Assembly (NCBI GenBank): GCA_001986395.2
Contig: MQVO02000012.1
Location: forward strand, 1,090,716-1,154,715
Source of the DNA: Irpex lacteus
Taxonomy: Eukaryota; Basidiomycota; Agaricomycetes; Polyporales; Irpicaceae
Length of the DNA stretch: 64,000 bases
Reading direction: 5' to 3'
Shown: positions 62,853-64,000 of the stretch, in pieces
Layout: each line of letters starts with the position of its first letter
Numbering within the stretch: position 1 is the stretch's first letter
The notes under the pieces: generated by a model
Told to the model about the DNA's origin: nothing
The model's input: the letters and a program-made list of their open reading frames with translations, nothing else
Databases searched by the model: none
Translations under genes and position numbers: made by a program

Positions 62853-64000
62853 CCGAAGTCCCGTTACGCTGTGGAGACGTTTTAACCTTTGCGAATATGT
62901 ACATCGGCGAACACGCACCATTCGACTTGCTTCTCGGAAGACCTTGGCAAAGAGGAAACTTCATTACGATAGACGAGCGACGAGAAGGAACCTTCCTGGT
63001 GTTCAAGGATCAAGACTTGAATAGCCAGTGGGAAATGCTAGTTGCAGGAGAAACACGACCACCTCCCGATATTTATGACGAGTTTTTACTCACATCAGAG
63101 GCAAAGAATTCAGAAGGTCCGTATTAGCGAAGCCTACCTATCTATGCACTCAGCAGACTCAACTCATGCTCGGATTGAGGAGATCAAAGATGATGAAAAC
63201 CCTGCAACAGCCACCGAACCAGTCCAGAGTTTACCCAACGATTCAGTTGACGGAAACAAGAAACGCAAAGCAGAAGTACTTGAATCAGCCCTATCGGCAC
63301 TAGACGTCCCAATAGGACTAGTCGAACATGAACTCCAGAACTTCATGCTCAGTCCCGTCAGCCGATCCAGCAATAAAACTCAAGACTCACCTACCAAAGA
63401 GCCCGCCAAGGTATTAGTCACACAGTCACACGATCAGGAGCTCTCAGAGATCTTCAATTCTATGACTACGGACGACACAGAACCACCGAATACTTCCACG
63501 TCAGCCACCGACAAGTCTAAGTCCCAAGCCATATCCAAGCAGTCACAAAGTCCCGAAATCAGTTTATCTACTGAAGATAAGAAAAGGTTAGAGACTCTGA
63601 TAGAAAGCGAGCTTAACTGCGGTGGACTTACATTTAATCAGTGGATGCGAGGCGCCCAGAAATACCTGCGAGAACTCTTTGAGGCCGGATTTGGCGCGCC
63701 ATAAATGAAGGATGGGATATCTATGACGGTCCAGAAAGTCAGTACCTTAGTCGCCAAGACGATGAAAAGGATGGCTTACGCACGTTCAGAGCACGATGGG
63801 ATATCTTGAACCAAGAACGACGTGTACTCGGACACTGGATGACTAAAGTTTCGAGCTGGACATACGAACGAGAAAGGCCGGGTATTAGTACAATAAAACA
63901 GCTCGCAGACACCGCCAGCCACTCACCGAAGTCCAAGCAACCCGAACTTGCGCTTGTACTTATGGGAAATACCCCGCCGTCTCGCATAGACGACCTGCTC
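62816..64000 (+). pseudogene. Protease C-terminus and pol linker, in alternating frames
   Basis: From about 62816 the protease continues one frame off (GFLAEVPLRCGDVLTFANMY, HAPFDLLLGRPWQRGNF, LVFKDQDLNSQWEM) to a stop at 63127. The first frame then resumes (VRISEAYLSMHSADST ...) to a stop at 63704. The second frame resumes (INEGWDIYDGPESQYL ...) and is open to the window end. No reverse-transcriptase motif is reached. The pattern looks like a decayed pol with several one-base indels. Programmed frameshifting seems less likely, because no classical slippery heptamer is visible at the first shift. Confidence 0.65.

Larger units (their letters stand above)
59380..64000 (+). mobile_element. LTR retrotransposon, Ty3/gypsy-like, 5' part (runs off the window)
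   Basis: Order: 5' LTR (59380-60449), primer-binding site (60452-60467), gag with CCHC knuckle, aspartic protease, then further pol-side sequence to the window end. Reverse transcriptase and 3' LTR are not in the window. Inserted just downstream of, and probably inside, the second Plavaka partner gene. The assignment to Ty3/gypsy rests on the gag-protease arrangement and protease strings (IIDTGSMLNI, HAPFDLLLGRPW). Confidence 0.8.

Overview
The window is nuclear DNA of a filamentous basidiomycete, most likely an agaricomycete. Genes carry many short (about 50-65 bp) GT-AG introns. Housekeeping genes are of fungal type (cytosolic methionyl-tRNA synthetase, ribosomal protein uS10, Thg1, a SAGA-type deubiquitinase, a forkhead factor), and Plavaka-type transposases and a Ty3/gypsy-like element typical of these fungi are present. 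Exon structures below were worked out by hand from splice sites and frame continuity. Where an amino-acid length is given as exact, the exons sum to a multiple of three.

Region 1 (1-2761): a small membrane protein and a basic, low-complexity hypothetical protein. Region 2 (2762-17984): the most striking structure, two near-identical 6.4-kb Plavaka transposons in opposite orientation, about x+y=20746, around a 2.4-kb spacer. Each element has two divergent genes (a 913-aa transposase and a 699-aa unrecognised acidic/coiled-coil partner), imperfect 22-bp terminal inverted repeats starting CATCAGT, and a hairpin near each end. The spacer holds one small gene for a probable secreted protein. One base difference between the arms (2905 versus 17841) argues against simple duplicated assembly.

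Region 3 (18.0-45.5 kb) is mainly ordinary gene space: a Ser/Thr-rich secreted protein, MetRS and RPS20 (divergent), a forkhead factor, Thg1 and an acidic protein (divergent), a Ubp8/USP22-like deubiquitinase, a metallophosphatase, a coiled-coil protein, and two paralogous multi-pass membrane proteins in inverted orientation. Region 4 (45.8-51.8 kb) has two tandem Baeyer-Villiger-type flavin monooxygenases on the minus strand.

Region 5 (53.2-64.0 kb) is a nest of mobile DNA: a 0.8-kb non-autonomous element with 26-bp perfect terminal inverted repeats and an 8-bp flanking direct repeat, then a second, diverged Plavaka element with the same divergent two-gene plan, whose partner gene is cut short beside the 5' LTR of an LTR retrotransposon that runs off the window. 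Recurrence of the partner gene beside two diverged Plavaka transposases is the best candidate here for an under-described system.
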